Assembly (NCBI GenBank): GCA_902362875.1 | Contig: CABIYF010000010.1 | Span: forward strand, 38,547 to 102,546 | Direction of reading: 5' to 3' | Source of the DNA: Eubacteriaceae bacterium | GTDB lineage: Bacteria; Bacillota; Clostridia; Lachnospirales; Lachnospiraceae | DNA length: 64,000 nucleotides | In this document: positions 47,051 through 55,874 of the stretch, piece after piece | How the letters are laid out: each line of letters opens with the position of its first letter | How positions within the stretch are numbered: position 1 is the first letter of the stretch | Notes under the pieces: model-generated | Told to the model about the DNA's origin: nothing | What the model saw: only the letters and a program-made list of their open reading frames with translations | Database searches by the model: none | Translations under genes and position numbers: made by a program

Positions 47051-48446
47051 AGTATTTTCTATCATTTTTTCCATTTTACTTGTGATCACACTTCCACTCG
47101 CTTTATGTTCCTGTGGTTCAAAAAACAACAGTTCAAACAGTGATGAGATTGTCTTAAGAATCGCAAACTGGGAAGAATATCTCGATGAAGGCGACTGGGA
47201 CGATGAGGAAGAGATCGAATTAGAGAATGGAAAAAAGATCATTGGAAGAAATACGATGATCAAAGATTTTGAAAACTGGTATGAAAAGACATATCACAAA
47301 AAAGTAAAAGTTGAATATTCAAGTTTTGGAACAAACGAAGATATGTATAATCAGTTGACGATCGGTGACACTTATGATCTGATCTGCCCATCCGAATATA
47401 TGATCATGAAGCTTTTAGCAGAAAATAAGGTATTAAAATATTCCGATGAATTCTGGGATACATCAAATACCCAGAACTATTATGCCAAAGGAGTATCTCC
47501 TTACATAAAAAAATCTCTGGATCAGCTAAAGTATCAAGGACAATCCGTAGGAGATTATACCGCCGGTTATATGTGGGGAACACTTGGTTATGTCTATAAT
47601 CCAAAGTATGTTTCAAGAGAAGATGCCGAGGATTGGGGATTATTATTAAATCAGAAATATCACAAAAAAGTAACGGCTAAAGACAGTGTCAGAGACTGTT
47701 ATTTTGCAGTCCGCGGTATGCAGACACAGAAACAGATTTTAACAGATCAGTTTCAAAAGCAGGCAGATTATAAAGAAAAGTTATCCTCCTTGTTAAATGA
47801 CACCTCTGATCGAAGTATTCAGGATGCAGGGGAGATTCTGTCAAAGATCAAAGATAACGTATATTCTTTTGAAACGGACAGTGGAAAATCCGATCTTGTC
47901 AGCGGAAAGGTCGTTGCCAATCTTCAGTGGTCTGGAGACGGTGTTTATTCCATGCAGCAGGTGGAAGAAGAAGGAATCAAACTTCGTTACGCCGTTCCAA
48001 AGGCGAGCACGAATCTGTGGTTTGACGGATGGTGCATGTTAAAAGACGGTATTGGAAAAGATAAAGAAAAGCAGCAGGCAGCACAGGCATTTGTAAACTA
48101 TATTTCAAGGCCGGACAATGTTGTAAGAAATATGTATTATGTCGGATATACATCTGTGATCGCAGGCGGCAATGACAAGACGATCTATGATTATATCAAA
48201 TACATGTATGGAAGCGAAGAGAAAAAAAGTGTTGACTATGATCTGAATTATTTCTTCAAGCAAAATGATGACAATTACAATTATGTGATGAAAACAAGCA
48301 AAGAAATGGCAGAAGGGCAGTTATATGCCCAGTATCCAACACAAGATGTTATGAGAAGAAGTGCTGTTATGGCATATTTTGGAGATCAGACAAACAAAAA
48401 GATCAGCCGGATGTGGATTGATATGCGTTGTTTTTCTCTCAAATAA
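47040..48446 (+). CDS. potD: Spermidine/putrescine-binding lipoprotein PotD
   Basis: This 468-aa periplasmic-type binding lipoprotein has a signal peptide with a lipobox ending LCSC (lipidated Cys about 25). A mature domain follows, starting near IVLRIANWEEYLDEGDW and continuing with TYDLICPSEYMIMKLLAEN. It is longer than enterobacterial PotD (about 350 aa), with an inserted acidic segment near the start. The ATG at 47040 has AAAGGAG 7 bases upstream. It delivers polyamines to PotBC. Confidence 0.9.
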   Translation: MKYKVFSIIFSILLVITLPLALCSCGSKNNSSNSDEIVLRIANWEEYLDEGDWDDEEEIELENGKKIIGRNTMIKDFENWYEKTYHKKVKVEYSSFGTNEDMYNQLTIGDTYDLICPSEYMIMKLLAENKVLKYSDEFWDTSNTQNYYAKGVSPYIKKSLDQLKYQGQSVGDYTAGYMWGTLGYVYNPKYVSREDAEDWGLLLNQKYHKKVTAKDSVRDCYFAVRGMQTQKQILTDQFQKQADYKEKLSSLLNDTSDRSIQDAGEILSKIKDNVYSFETDSGKSDLVSGKVVANLQWSGDGVYSMQQVEEEGIKLRYAVPKASTNLWFDGWCMLKDGIGKDKEKQQAAQAFVNYISRPDNVVRNMYYVGYTSVIAGGNDKTIYDYIKYMYGSEEKKSVDYDLNYFFKQNDDNYNYVMKTSKEMAEGQLYAQYPTQDVMRRSAVMAYFGDQTNKKISRMWIDMRCFSLK

Positions 48447-48457
48447 AGAGTGTATTT

Positions 48458-48500
48458 AAAGAAAGGAATCGTTAGAAATGGCGTATTTCTTTCTTTTTTT
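48458..48500 (+). terminator. Intrinsic terminator of potABCD
   Basis: Stem of about 12 bp (AAAGAAAGGAAT with ATTTCTTTCTTT, one G-T pair) followed by seven Ts. Confidence 0.75.
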
Positions 48501-48553
48501 GTCTATAAATGAATTTTATTCAACTATACCATGAAAACTATTCAAAGTTTCAA

Positions 48554-48581
48554 TTTACAAAGTCGAATTTTGTAATATAAT
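48554..48581 (+). promoter_or_regulatory. Promoter of the 2-oxoacid oxidoreductase operon
   Basis: TTTACA (48554-48559), 16-base spacer, TATAAT (48576-48581). The start codon lies 85 bases on. Confidence 0.6.
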
Positions 48582-48666
48582 AGTTAATGTTACTGAAAAA
48601 AATATAATTTAAAGATGAAAATAATTCATCCAAGAAAATTTATCAAAATAAAGGGAGAGAAACACC

Positions 48667-49248
48667 ATGAACAATGGACTTGAAATCAGATGGCATGGCC
48701 GTGGTGGTCAGGGTGCCAAGACCGCAGCATTGCTTCTTGCGGATGTAGCATTTAAAACCGGAAAATATGTACAGGGATTCCCAGAATATGGACCAGAGCG
48801 TATGGGAGCACCAATTACTGCATATAACCGAATCAGTGATGAAGTGATCCGTGTACATTCAAACATCTACACACCAGGATTAGTCGTTGTTGTTGATGAG
48901 ACATTACTTCATTCTGTGGATGTCACAGCAGGATTAAAAGAAGATGGAGCGATCATTGTAAATACACCAAAATCAGCCGATGAGATCAAACCAATGTTAA
49001 ATGGTTATAAAGGAAAAGTTTATACAGTCGATGCAAGAAAGATCTCTGTACAGGCTTTAGGAAAATATTTCCCAAACTCCCCAATGCTTGCAGCAGCGGT
49101 TGCAGTCAGCGGTGTTATGGAAAAAGATGCCTTTATTTCTGAGATGCGTGCCTCTTATCAGCATAAATTTGCTAAGAAACCAGAAGTTATCGATGGAAAT
49201 ATGCAGGCACTTGAGTTAACTTATGAAGAATTAAAAGACGTATTATAA
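48667..49248 (+). CDS. 2-oxoacid:ferredoxin oxidoreductase gamma subunit
   Basis: This 193-aa subunit starts EIRWHGRGGQGAKTAALLLA after a short lead, the hallmark of the POR/VOR gamma chain. Together with delta, alpha and beta encoded next it forms a four-subunit pyruvate or branched-chain 2-oxoacid synthase that makes acyl-CoA, CO2 and reduced ferredoxin. The ATG follows GGGAGAG. The substrate (pyruvate or 2-ketoisovalerate) is not decided by sequence. Confidence 0.9.
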   Translation: MNNGLEIRWHGRGGQGAKTAALLLADVAFKTGKYVQGFPEYGPERMGAPITAYNRISDEVIRVHSNIYTPGLVVVVDETLLHSVDVTAGLKEDGAIIVNTPKSADEIKPMLNGYKGKVYTVDARKISVQALGKYFPNSPMLAAAVAVSGVMEKDAFISEMRASYQHKFAKKPEVIDGNMQALELTYEELKDVL

Positions 49249-49290
49249 GAAAACATATTTTTTAAATTTTATAAATGGAGATAAAACAAT

Positions 49291-49593
49291 ATGAGAACAG
49301 ATATAAGCAAAATTAATGAGCAGACACCTCATCAGGATCTGACAGAAGGACTGATGTTGTTTGCTGGTGGAACATCAAAACAGTTTAATACAGGAGAATG
49401 GAGAACAAGAACACCGATCTTAGACCAGGATCTTTGCAGACAGTGCATGGTCTGTTCTATGGTCTGTCCAGACTCCAGTATTCCACTAAAAGACGGCGAA
49501 CGAGTAGAGTTTGATTATGACCACTGCAAAGGATGTGGCATTTGTGCAAAAGCCTGTCCATTTGATGCAATCACAATGAAGGAGGGAAGATAA
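49291..49593 (+). CDS. 2-oxoacid:ferredoxin oxidoreductase delta subunit
   Basis: This 100-aa ferredoxin-like subunit has two [4Fe-4S] motifs, CRQCMVCSMVCP (about 49-60) and CKGCGICAKACP. It passes electrons from the TPP site to soluble ferredoxin. It ends one base before the alpha gene, with AAGGAGGG at the junction. Confidence 0.92.
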   Translation: MRTDISKINEQTPHQDLTEGLMLFAGGTSKQFNTGEWRTRTPILDQDLCRQCMVCSMVCPDSSIPLKDGERVEFDYDHCKGCGICAKACPFDAITMKEGR

Positions 49594-49594
49594 G

Positions 49595-50773
49595 ATGGCT
49601 AGAAAAGATCGTATGTCAGGAAACGAGGTGGTATCCTACGCAATCCGCCAGATCAACCCGGATGTTATGCCGGCATTCCCAATCACTCCATCCACAGAAA
49701 TCCCTCAGATGGTATCTACATACATTGCAAACGGGGAAATCGACACAGAATTTATCCCAGTTGAAAGTGAACATTCCGCAATGAGTGCCGCCATTGGATC
49801 TGAAGCTGCCGGAGCAAGAACATTAACTGCAACATCTTCTGCAGGACTTGCGCTCATGTGGGAAGAATTATTACTTGCAGCATCTAACCGTATGCCAATC
49901 GCATTAGCACTGGTAAACCGTACTTTATCCGGACCGATCAATATCAACTGTGACCACTCCGACGGAATGGGAGCAAGAGATACCGGATGGATCCAGCTTT
50001 ATGCAGAAAACAATCAGGAAGCCTATGATAACTTTATTCAGGCATATCCAATCGCAGAAAGCGCTGGTGTTCATTTACCGATCATGATCTGCCAGGACGG
50101 ATTTATCACAAGCCATGCGGTAGAAAATATTGAATTATTAGAAGATGAAGAAGTCAAAAACTTCGTTGGGGAATATGAGCCAGAAGAATTCTTGTTAAAT
50201 CCTGGAAAACCAATCGCAGTTGGACCTTATTCTGTGACAAGTTATGCAATGGAAGCAAAGAAAAATCAGGAGATTGCATTAGAAAATGCAAAAGAGGCAG
50301 TTTTAAAAGTTGCGAAAGAATTTAAAAAACTTTCTGGAAGAAGCTATGGATTATTCGAAGAGTATAAGACAAAAGATGCCGATTACATCATGTTATTGAT
50401 CGGATCTGCTGCCGGAACTGCAAAACAGGCAGTAGATGACCTTCGAGCAAAAGGGAAAAAAGTCGGTGTCATCAAACTTCGTCTGTTCCGTCCATTCCCA
50501 GCAGATGAGTTAGCAAAAGCCTTAAAGGGTGCTAAAGCCGTAGCGATCATGGATCGTACAGAAAGTTACAATGGAAACGGTGGATCTCTTGGAAGCGAAG
50601 TAACAGCCGGATTATTCAGAAATAAAGTCATGATCGACACAGTCAACTATATTTATGGACTTGCCGGAAGAGACTTTACCGTGCAGGAAGTGTACGATAT
50701 CTTTGCTGACTTAGAAGATCATATCGAAAATGGAACAAAACTTGAACAGTTTAAATACATCGGATTGCGTTAA
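49595..50773 (+). CDS. 2-oxoacid:ferredoxin oxidoreductase alpha subunit
   Basis: This 392-aa alpha chain has MPAFPITPSTEIPQMVS near the N-terminus and SSAGLALMWEELLLAAS, typical of PorA/VorB. A C-terminal transketolase-like domain is present (KVGVIKLRLFRPFPADEL). It forms the catalytic core with beta. Confidence 0.93.
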   Translation: MARKDRMSGNEVVSYAIRQINPDVMPAFPITPSTEIPQMVSTYIANGEIDTEFIPVESEHSAMSAAIGSEAAGARTLTATSSAGLALMWEELLLAASNRMPIALALVNRTLSGPININCDHSDGMGARDTGWIQLYAENNQEAYDNFIQAYPIAESAGVHLPIMICQDGFITSHAVENIELLEDEEVKNFVGEYEPEEFLLNPGKPIAVGPYSVTSYAMEAKKNQEIALENAKEAVLKVAKEFKKLSGRSYGLFEEYKTKDADYIMLLIGSAAGTAKQAVDDLRAKGKKVGVIKLRLFRPFPADELAKALKGAKAVAIMDRTESYNGNGGSLGSEVTAGLFRNKVMIDTVNYIYGLAGRDFTVQEVYDIFADLEDHIENGTKLEQFKYIGLR

Positions 50774-50786
50774 TAGGAGGAACACT

Positions 50787-51728
50787 GTGAGTAGTTATAA
50801 TGTAAAAGAAATGATGAATAAAAAAGAGCGCTTAGCTCCAGGACACCGTATGTGTGCCGGATGCGGTGCCACGATCGGAGTGCGTGCGGTGCTTCGTGCC
50901 TTACATGAAAAAGATCATGCCGTGATCGCAAATGCGACAGGATGTCTTGAGGTATCTTCTTTCATGTACCCATATTCTGCATGGGAAGACAGCTATATCC
51001 ATAATGCATTTGAAAATGCAGGAGCAACCTTAAGTGGAGTTGAAACAGCTTATAAAGCATTAAAGAAACGTGGAAAACTTCCAAAAGATGAAAACTATAA
51101 ATTTATCGCTTTCGGTGGAGATGGTGGTACTTATGATATCGGATTTCAATCTTTATCCGGAGCTATGGAACGTGGACATGATATGACTTATGTATGTTAC
51201 GATAATGGAGCATACATGAATACAGGAATCCAGAGATCTTCCGCAACTCCAATGTTTGCAGATACAACGACAACCCCAGCTGGAAAAGAATCCGTTGGTA
51301 AGATGCAGAACCGTAAAGACCTTGCAAGTATTATCGCAGATCACGATGTGGCATATGTTGGACAGAGTACATTTACACTGAATTTTAATGATCTTCATAA
51401 GAAGGCGGAAAAAGCCATTTATACAGAAGGAGCAAGCTTCTTAAATATCATGACACCATGTCCAAGAGGATGGAGATACAACACAGAAGATATCATGGAA
51501 ATCTGCCGCCTTGCAGTCGAGACATGCTACTGGCCAATGTTCGAAGTAGATCATGGAAAATGGAATTTAACTTACGAACCAAAGAAAAAACTTCCAATCG
51601 AAGATTTCTTAAGAGCACAGGGAAGATTCAAACATTTATTTAAGCCTGGAAATGAACATTTAATCGAAGAATTCCAAAAAGAAGTTGACAGAAGATGGGA
51701 AGATTTGTTATATAAATGTAATAGATAA
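50787..51728 (+). CDS. 2-oxoacid:ferredoxin oxidoreductase beta subunit
   Basis: This 313-aa TPP-binding chain starts at a GTG (50787) with AGGAGG 6 bases upstream. An ATG further upstream in this frame lies within the alpha gene and is not used. The cysteine block MCAGCGATIG and CLEVSS bind an Fe-S cluster, and GDGGTYDIGFQSLSGAM (about 116-132) followed by NGAYMNTGIQRS is the TPP/Mg site. It completes the gamma-delta-alpha-beta operon. Confidence 0.93.
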   Translation: MSSYNVKEMMNKKERLAPGHRMCAGCGATIGVRAVLRALHEKDHAVIANATGCLEVSSFMYPYSAWEDSYIHNAFENAGATLSGVETAYKALKKRGKLPKDENYKFIAFGGDGGTYDIGFQSLSGAMERGHDMTYVCYDNGAYMNTGIQRSSATPMFADTTTTPAGKESVGKMQNRKDLASIIADHDVAYVGQSTFTLNFNDLHKKAEKAIYTEGASFLNIMTPCPRGWRYNTEDIMEICRLAVETCYWPMFEVDHGKWNLTYEPKKKLPIEDFLRAQGRFKHLFKPGNEHLIEEFQKEVDRRWEDLLYKCNR

Positions 51729-51755
51729 AATAATTAAAGTAAGGAAGTTTTATTT

Positions 51756-52643
51756 ATGACATTGCTAACCTACCAGGTATTTAAAACAATCGCAGACGTT
51801 GGAAGTTTCCATAAAGCGGCAGACATTCTAGGATTGACACCATCTGCGATCAGTCATGCCATCTCTTCGATGGAGAATGAATTAGGATTTTCGGTTCTGA
51901 CAAGAAGTAAAGCAGGAGTCAGTCTGACAAACTATGGAGAACAGTTGCTACCATATGTGAATGCCGTATTAAACTGCGATGAGAGCTTAAAACAGGAAAT
52001 CGCAGAGCTGAACGGATTAAAGCAGGGAAAAGTAAAGATCGGAGTGTTCTCCAGTGTATGTACTAGCTGGCTTCCAGAGATCTTGCATTCTTTTAAGAAG
52101 AAATATACAGAAATTGAGATTGAAGTATTTCAGGGAACTTACGATGATGTTGCCTACTGGATCAAGAATGGAGTTGTTGATCTTGGATTTTTATCCGTAT
52201 CTAGTGCAAAGGATATTCCAATCGAACCATTGTATCGTGACGAATTACTTTGCGTTCTGCCAAGTGGTGTGAAAGAAGATAAAAGCACCAATTATATCGA
52301 TATTGAAGAGATGAAACATCATCAGTTTGTAACACAGCGAGACAGTACCGATGCAGATATCCAGAATTTCTTAAAAGAGAACTCGCTTCAGGTACAGTCA
52401 AATTATCACGTCGTTGACGACTTATCAACAATCGCACTGGTTGAGAAAGGATTTGGAATTTGTCTGATGCCAAAACTTGTCATGACAGATATTCCATACA
52501 AAGTGGATAGTTATCCAACCAATCCATCTGCCAGCAGGATCATTGGGCTAGCAGCAATGAATCCGAATTTTATGGCACCAGCCGTAAGGACAATGTACAA
52601 TCATATTGTTGATAAATATCAGGAAGACGAATTTAAAAAATAA
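51756..52643 (+). CDS. LysR-family transcriptional regulator
   Basis: This 295-aa protein has an N-terminal helix-turn-helix (FHKAADILGLTPSAISHAIS, about 18-37) and a C-terminal co-inducer domain with ELNGLKQGKVKIGVFSSV. It follows the oxidoreductase operon by 27 bases on the same strand with no terminator between, so it may be co-transcribed and regulate it. The ligand is unknown. Confidence 0.93.
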   Translation: MTLLTYQVFKTIADVGSFHKAADILGLTPSAISHAISSMENELGFSVLTRSKAGVSLTNYGEQLLPYVNAVLNCDESLKQEIAELNGLKQGKVKIGVFSSVCTSWLPEILHSFKKKYTEIEIEVFQGTYDDVAYWIKNGVVDLGFLSVSSAKDIPIEPLYRDELLCVLPSGVKEDKSTNYIDIEEMKHHQFVTQRDSTDADIQNFLKENSLQVQSNYHVVDDLSTIALVEKGFGICLMPKLVMTDIPYKVDSYPTNPSASRIIGLAAMNPNFMAPAVRTMYNHIVDKYQEDEFKK

Positions 52644-52654
52644 TATCAAAGAAG

Positions 52655-52700
52655 AAACAGAGCAAGTCCTCTAATATAAACGGATTTGTTCTGTTTTTTT
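52655..52700 (+). terminator. Intrinsic terminator after the LysR gene
   Basis: Stem of 15 bp with three G-T pairs (52655-52669 with 52682-52696), 12-base loop, then a run of seven Ts (52694-52700). Confidence 0.85.
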
Positions 52701-52786
52701 ATTTATAGATAATTTGCAGAGGAATTTTATATGGTTTGTGGGATTGTGGCGTCGTTGATCGATGATCCTTATGTTAAATGAAAATT

Positions 52787-52815
52787 TTGCAGACTTTTAT
52801 TCTTTGTGTTAAAAT
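52787..52815 (+). promoter_or_regulatory. Promoter of the dehydrogenase-polymerase operon
   Basis: TTGCAG (52787-52792), 17-base spacer, TAAAAT (52810-52815), 36 bases before the start codon. Confidence 0.65.
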
Positions 52816-52851
52816 AAATCTATATGGATTTTATATTTTAGGAGGTAGCAT

Positions 52852-54108
52852 ATGAAAGTCAAAGGTGTAAGATTATATGCAAAAGATGATATCCGTCTGG
52901 AAGAATTCGAACTCCCAGAGATCAAGGACGATGAGATCCTTGTTAAGGTGATGAGTGATTCAATTTGTATGTCAACTTGGAAGATGGTAAAACAAGGAGC
53001 AAACCATAAGCGAGTTCCAGCAGATGTTTATGACCATCCAATTATCATCGGTCATGAATTTGCCGGAGATATCGTGAAAGTTGGTAAGAAATGGCAGGAT
53101 AAATTCAAACCAGGGCAGAAGTTTGCACAGCAGCCAGCAATTCCTGGTCAGGCAGAATCTCCGGGATATTCTTATACACAGTGCGGTGGTGCCGCAACTT
53201 ATTGTATTTTCCCAAATGATATTATTGAAGCAGGATGTTTATGGACACATGAAGGAGACTCCTATTTTGAATCTTCTGTAGCAGAACCTATGTGCTGTGT
53301 CATCTGTGGTTATAAGACAAATTATCATGTCAAAGACCGTTATGAGCATGTGATGGGAACCAAGAAAGGCGGAAGCATTGCGATTCTTGGTGGATGTGGC
53401 CCAATGGGATTAGGCGCAGTAAGCTATGCACTTGCTATTGAGAATAAACCAGCCAAAGTTATCGTTACAGATATCGATGATGCGAAACTTGCCAGAGCGA
53501 ATGAAGTTATTTCTGTGGAAGAAGCTAAAGAAAAGGGTGTAGAGTTAATCTATGTAAATACAGCAAAGATGGAAGATCAGGTTGAAGAGTTGAAAACCTT
53601 ATCCGTTGACGGTAAAGGCTTTGATGATGTCTTTGTTTATGTTCCAGTCAAAGGTGTTGCTGAACTTGGAAATCAGATCTTAGCATATGATGGATGTATG
53701 AATTTATTTGCGGGTCCTACAGATCCTAATTTCTCAGCAAACGTGAATTTATATGACTGCCATTACAATGCAACAAAGATTCTTGGAAGTACTGGTGGAA
53801 GTATTGATGATATGAAGGAAGCCATTGACCGTGCAGCAAGAAAAGAGATCAAACCAGCGGTTATGATCACTCATGTTGGCGGAATTGATTCTATCGTTGA
53901 TACAACAAAAAATCTTCCAGATATTCCTGGTGGAAAAAAATTAACATATCTCCATATTAATATGCCAATGACAGCAATCTCTGATTTAAGAAGTCTTGCA
54001 AAAGACGATCCATTCTTTAACAAACTTGCTGATATCTGTGATAAACATAATGGATTATGGAGTGCTGAAGCAGAAAAAGCATTATTAACACACTATGGTG
54101 TAGAATAA
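52852..54108 (+). CDS. Zinc-binding alcohol dehydrogenase-like protein (sorbose-1-phosphate reductase type)
   Basis: This 418-aa medium-chain dehydrogenase has the GHEFAGDIVKVGKKW block (about 64-78) and a Rossmann motif ILGGCGPMGLGAVSYALA (about 179-196). It is longer than normal MDR enzymes (about 350 aa) and resembles the L-sorbose-1-phosphate reductase/SorE-like group, judged by memory only. It would use NAD(P)H on a sugar phosphate or polyol. No phosphotransferase genes are adjacent, so the substrate stays open. The ATG follows AGGAGG. A DNA polymerase gene starts four bases after its stop. Confidence 0.75.
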   Translation: MKVKGVRLYAKDDIRLEEFELPEIKDDEILVKVMSDSICMSTWKMVKQGANHKRVPADVYDHPIIIGHEFAGDIVKVGKKWQDKFKPGQKFAQQPAIPGQAESPGYSYTQCGGAATYCIFPNDIIEAGCLWTHEGDSYFESSVAEPMCCVICGYKTNYHVKDRYEHVMGTKKGGSIAILGGCGPMGLGAVSYALAIENKPAKVIVTDIDDAKLARANEVISVEEAKEKGVELIYVNTAKMEDQVEELKTLSVDGKGFDDVFVYVPVKGVAELGNQILAYDGCMNLFAGPTDPNFSANVNLYDCHYNATKILGSTGGSIDDMKEAIDRAARKEIKPAVMITHVGGIDSIVDTTKNLPDIPGGKKLTYLHINMPMTAISDLRSLAKDDPFFNKLADICDKHNGLWSAEAEKALLTHYGVE

Positions 54109-54112
54109 ACAT

Positions 54113-55621
54113 ATGAAAAAATCCAGAACATATATTGCCATTGATCTAAAATCATTTTACGCCTCCGTTGAGTGCGTAGAACGAGGATTGAATCCATTGA
54201 CAACAAATCTGGTCGTAGCAGATGAGTCAAGAACGAGTAAGACTATCTGTCTGGCAGTCTCACCTTCCTTGAAGTCTTATGGAATTTCAGGGAGGGCGAG
54301 ACTGTTTGAAGTTATACAGAAAGTAAAGATGGCAAACGCTGACCGGAAGAGCCGGATGTATGGGGATTTTGATGGAGAATCTTATGATAAACCTGAATTA
54401 GACAAGGATCCAAAGAAAAAGATATCTTATATTGTTGCGCCGCCCAGAATGGCACATTATATTACTATGAGCCGCAAGATCTTTCGATGCTATCTAAAAT
54501 ATATATCACCAGAAGACATTCATCCTTATTCGATTGATGAAGTTTTTATTGATGCGACGGATTATCTCAAATTATATCAGATGAGTGCTAAGGAACTTGC
54601 CATGAAAATGATCAAGGATATTCTTGATGTGACGGGAATTACTGCGACAGCCGGAATTGGAACGAATCTTTATCTATGTAAGATTGCAATGGATATCGTT
54701 GCGAAACATACCGATCCCGATGAAAATGGAGTTCGAATCGCCAGTCTTGATGAGCGTTCTTACCGGGAAAAGTTATGGGATCATCAGCCACTTACTGATT
54801 TTTGGAGAGTTGGAAAGGGCTATCAAAAGAAGTTAAATAAAATGGGGCTTTTTACAATGGGTGATATCGCAAGATGTTCGATCGGGAAAGAAACAGATTT
54901 CTATAATGAAGATCTTTTATATCAGACATTTGGAATTAATGCAGAACTATTGATCGATCATGCATGGGGATATGAACCATGTACGATGAAGGATATCAAA
55001 TCTTATGAACCAGAGACAAAAAGCATTGGCAGCGGGCAGGTTCTTTCCTGTGCATATTCCTGTGAGAAAGCAAAGCTGGTTCTGAAAGAGATGATCAATG
55101 AACTGGTTCTTGATCTTTTTGAAAAAGGTGTTATGACGGATCAGATCGTTCTGACGATCGAATATGATACGGAAAATCTCAAGAAAGACTATAAAGGAGA
55201 GATTTCCACAGATATGTATGGGAGAAAGATTCCAAAGCATGCACATGGAACGAGAAATCTTGAAGAATGGAGTGTCTCTGGTCGAAAGATTATGGCAGCA
55301 GCATTAAGTCTTTATGAGGAGATCACAAATCCCTCTTTAAGTATCCGTAAACTCTATGTGACAGCAAATCACATTATTTCAAATACAAAAGCAAAAGAGA
55401 AGAAACAGTATCACCAGATGTCTCTGTTTGATCTTTTTCCAAAAGACAATACGGAGAAAGCTCCTGAAAAAGAAGCATCTGTCAAAGAAAAAAATCTTCA
55501 AAAAGCGGAACTTGAGATCAAGAAGCGTTTTGGCAAGAATGCGATCATGCGAGGGATCAGTCTGGAAGAAGGTGCAACAGCGAAAGAACGTAATGATCAG
55601 ATTGGAGGTCATAAGGCATGA
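54113..55621 (+). CDS. Y-family DNA polymerase (UmuC/UvrX-like)
   Basis: This 502-aa translesion polymerase starts YIAIDLKSFYASVECVERG, the Y-family active site (Asp, Phe-Tyr). HPYSIDEVFIDATDYL carries the second catalytic acidic pair. Little-finger and C-terminal parts follow; the tail is Lys-rich with QMSLFDLF, which looks like a beta-clamp-binding motif (QxSLFDLF). No ribosome-binding site is obvious ahead of the ATG, and the gene starts just after the dehydrogenase. Its stop overlaps a tiny YolD-like gene. Relatives are often SOS-controlled, but no LexA-type box was seen here. Confidence 0.93.
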   Translation: MKKSRTYIAIDLKSFYASVECVERGLNPLTTNLVVADESRTSKTICLAVSPSLKSYGISGRARLFEVIQKVKMANADRKSRMYGDFDGESYDKPELDKDPKKKISYIVAPPRMAHYITMSRKIFRCYLKYISPEDIHPYSIDEVFIDATDYLKLYQMSAKELAMKMIKDILDVTGITATAGIGTNLYLCKIAMDIVAKHTDPDENGVRIASLDERSYREKLWDHQPLTDFWRVGKGYQKKLNKMGLFTMGDIARCSIGKETDFYNEDLLYQTFGINAELLIDHAWGYEPCTMKDIKSYEPETKSIGSGQVLSCAYSCEKAKLVLKEMINELVLDLFEKGVMTDQIVLTIEYDTENLKKDYKGEISTDMYGRKIPKHAHGTRNLEEWSVSGRKIMAAALSLYEEITNPSLSIRKLYVTANHIISNTKAKEKKQYHQMSLFDLFPKDNTEKAPEKEASVKEKNLQKAELEIKKRFGKNAIMRGISLEEGATAKERNDQIGGHKA

Positions 55622-55791
55622 AAAAATACGAAGATATGCTTGATATGAAACGTCCGGTTTCAAAAAAGCATCCGCCTATGCCGATCAAAGACCGGGCAGC
55701 ACAGTTTGCTCCATTCGCTGCCTTATCCGGACATAGGGAAGCGCTTGCTGAAGAAATCAAAAAATACGATGAAGATCTTGGTTATCAATAA
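55618..55791 (+). CDS. Short YolD-like protein, partner of the Y-family polymerase
   Basis: This 57-codon frame starts with a four-base overlap (ATGA) with the polymerase stop and has GGAGGT 6-7 bases upstream. The peptide begins MKKYEDMLDMKRPVSKKHPP and holds DRAAQFAPFAALSGHREAL, the block found in YolD-like proteins coded next to UmuC/UvrX polymerases in Firmicutes. YolD-like proteins are thought to act with or replace UmuD. It is shorter than usual (about 90-110 aa), ending soon after that block. The strong family block and tight overlap make it a real gene. Confidence 0.85.
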   Translation: MKKYEDMLDMKRPVSKKHPPMPIKDRAAQFAPFAALSGHREALAEEIKKYDEDLGYQ

Positions 55792-55801
55792 ACAAATATG
55801 A

Positions 55802-55843
55802 AAAAAGATGCATTCCTACAATTACAGTAGAATGCATCTTTTT
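55802..55843. terminator. Bidirectional terminator between the YolD-like and foldase genes
   Basis: Perfect 14-bp stem (55802-55815 with 55830-55843) with an A-run on one side and a T-run on the other, placed between convergent genes. Confidence 0.9.
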
Positions 55844-55874
55844 GTTCTATAGGTTTTCCCTATATGATAATAAC

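Noticed and set aside
52731..52781. 16-codon frame starting MVCGIV in the gap before the dehydrogenase gene
   Set aside because: Weak ribosome-binding site, no family resemblance, and placed upstream of the identified promoter.
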